64,000 bases of DNA from Hyphomicrobiales bacterium (lineage in GTDB: Bacteria > Pseudomonadota > Alphaproteobacteria > Rhizobiales > Rhizobiaceae). Positions 63,429 to 64,000 of this stretch are shown piece after piece. The position numbers and the translations under genes are program-made. Numbering within the stretch: the stretch's first letter is position 1; each line of letters opens with the position of its first letter. The DNA lies in assembly GCA_900466005.1 (NCBI GenBank), contig UEGQ01000002.1, forward strand, positions 117,686 to 181,685. The letters are read 5' to 3'. Below the pieces are notes generated by a model that saw only the letters and a list, made by a program, of their open reading frames with translations, made no database searches and had not been told where the DNA came from.

Positions 63429-63758
63429 ATGCAACGCATTGGAATGGTGATCGGCGTTCGGCCGGAAAAGACCGAAGAATACAAGCGCCTCCACACCGCC
63501 GTTTGGCCCGAGGTGCTTTCGATGATCTCCGCCTGCAACATTAGGAACTACTCGATCTTCCTCAAGGAGCCGGAGAACCTGCTCTTCTCTTTCTTCGAGT
63601 ATCACGGCACCGACTATGCGGCCGACATGGCGAAGATGGCAGCCCATCCGAAAACCCAGGAATGGTGGTCCGTCTGCATCCCCTGCCAGGAACCCCTTGC
63701 AAGCCGCAAGGAGGGGGAATGGTGGGCGCGAATGCCGGAAGTCTTCTTCCATGCATGA
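63429..63758 (+). CDS. L-rhamnose/L-fucose mutarotase (RhaM family)
   Basis: This 109-residue RhaM-family protein interconverts the anomers of a 6-deoxysugar. It has MQRIGMVIGVRPEKTEEYKRLHTAVWPEVL (split by a usual loop), NYSIFLKEPENLLFSFFEYHG and the C-terminal MAAHPKTQEWWSVCIPCQEPL. The His in LHTAVW and the aromatic WW pair match the family. The ATG at 63429 follows AGGAGAAA. Its neighbours favour L-fucose or L-rhamnose oxidation. Confidence 0.92.
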   Translation: MQRIGMVIGVRPEKTEEYKRLHTAVWPEVLSMISACNIRNYSIFLKEPENLLFSFFEYHGTDYAADMAKMAAHPKTQEWWSVCIPCQEPLASRKEGEWWARMPEVFFHA

Positions 63759-63779
63759 CGCGCGCTTCGCGAACCACCC

Positions 63780-63908
63780 CTCTGCTCTGCCGGACAGAGG
63801 GGAACGAGCCGTCCCGCACGTCACACCGAAGTCATCAACCAGAAGGGCGAGGTCGTGCTTGCCGCCGACCACATCCACATTGTCGAGCGCCGGCCGAAGG
63901 CGGCCTGA
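63780..63908 (+). pseudogene. 3' remnant of a MaoC-like dehydratase gene
   Basis: The frame ending at the TGA at 63906-63908 reads TEVINQKGEVVLAADHIHIVERRP, which matches the C-terminal strand of MaoC hotdog dehydratases (usually VNQRGEVVL..LLVRRRP). No start codon or N-terminal hotdog region precedes it; the mutarotase stop is only about 65 bases upstream. It is a leftover of a gene now deleted. Confidence 0.6.
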
Positions 63909-63935
63909 ACGCGCATGAAAGAGAAGGAAGAAAGC

Positions 63936-64000
63936 ATGTCCCTCACCCTCACTTCTAAACGCGTGCTTGTGACGGCGGCCGGCCAGGGGATCGGCCGTGC
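63936..64000 (+). CDS. Short-chain dehydrogenase/reductase, 5' end only
   Basis: ATG at 63936 follows GAGAAGGAAGAAAGC and opens SLTLTSKRVLVTAAGQGIGR, the N-terminal Rossmann motif (TAAGQGIG) of an SDR. Only 21 codons lie in the window. In this module it may be the L-fucose/L-rhamnose dehydrogenase or the later 2-keto-3-deoxy-acid dehydrogenase. Confidence 0.75.
   Translation, partial: MSLTLTSKRVLVTAAGQGIGR

Noticed and set aside
1..64000. CRISPR arrays, tRNA or rRNA genes, transposases, integration sites
   Set aside because: No regularly spaced repeats, cloverleaf sequences, rRNA segments, transposase motifs or terminal repeats were seen on reading either strand. A covariance-model scan would be needed to exclude small RNAs.

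Overview
The window comes from a high-GC alphaproteobacterium, most likely a member of the Rhizobiaceae (Rhizobium/Ensifer/Shinella/Agrobacterium type). The basis is the dense set of catabolic ABC transporters, each beside a dedicated AraC, SorC, IclR or TetR regulator, a RhiA-like protein, the homogentisate cluster layout, and a dispersed intergenic repeat of rhizobial appearance. Nothing in the window fixes the species or says whether it is chromosome or megaplasmid. I saw no rRNA, tRNA, CRISPR array, insertion sequence or replication origin.

Layout. 0-4.2 kb: end of a TAXI-type TRAP binding protein, then a CUT1 sugar ABC transporter without its ATPase. 4.4-8.7 kb: an AraC regulator followed by four small genes, one of them RhiA-like, preceded by a direct repeat with a 21-bp period. 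8.9-9.8 kb: ribB under an FMN riboswitch. 9.9-19.6 kb: a divergent sugar or polyol module with a CUT2 ABC transporter and an SDR on the minus strand, and a two-subunit transketolase, FGGY kinase, SorC regulator and second SDR on the plus strand. 19.8-24.6 kb: a YARHG protein, ExbB-ExbD-TonB, and a TetR-GST-VOC group. 24.7-30.4 kb: a fold-III PLP enzyme divergent from a polar amino-acid ABC transporter, RidA, IclR and a 52-residue ORF. 30.7-31.8 kb: a lower-GC Fic protein.

32.0-42.0 kb: aromatic catabolism. hmgA, fahA and maiA form the lower homogentisate pathway, with a flavin monooxygenase, an MBL-fold protein and a DUF2783 protein in the same minus-strand run, MarR and Lrp regulators, a ThDP enzyme and an aromatic aminotransferase. 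42.1-47.3 kb: a tight operon of acyl-CoA synthetase, fused E1 alpha-beta, lipoyl E2 and a discrete acyl carrier protein. 47.6-57.6 kb: fatty-acid beta-oxidation (acyl-CoA dehydrogenase, FadJ-like fusion, thiolase, ETF-ubiquinone oxidoreductase, TetR), ending in an acyl-CoA synthetase broken by two compensating frameshifts and a MaoC protein with an internal deletion. 57.7-61.0 kb: a decayed VOC gene, an unrecognised winged-helix regulator, a Tat-exported beta-carbonic anhydrase and a second SorC regulator. 61.4-64.0 kb: start of an L-fucose/L-rhamnose-type oxidative module (lactonase-family amidohydrolase, IclR, mutarotase, SDR cut by the window end), carrying a MaoC remnant.

The best candidates for undescribed biology are the transketolase/FGGY/SDR module with no isomerase, the acyl-CoA synthetase/E1/E2/ACP operon, the AraC-RhiA-like operon, and the Fic gene whose ribosome-binding site lies in the loop of a perfect inverted repeat. 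Palindromic or repeated operator candidates were found at most regulator-bearing intergenic regions and are given with coordinates.
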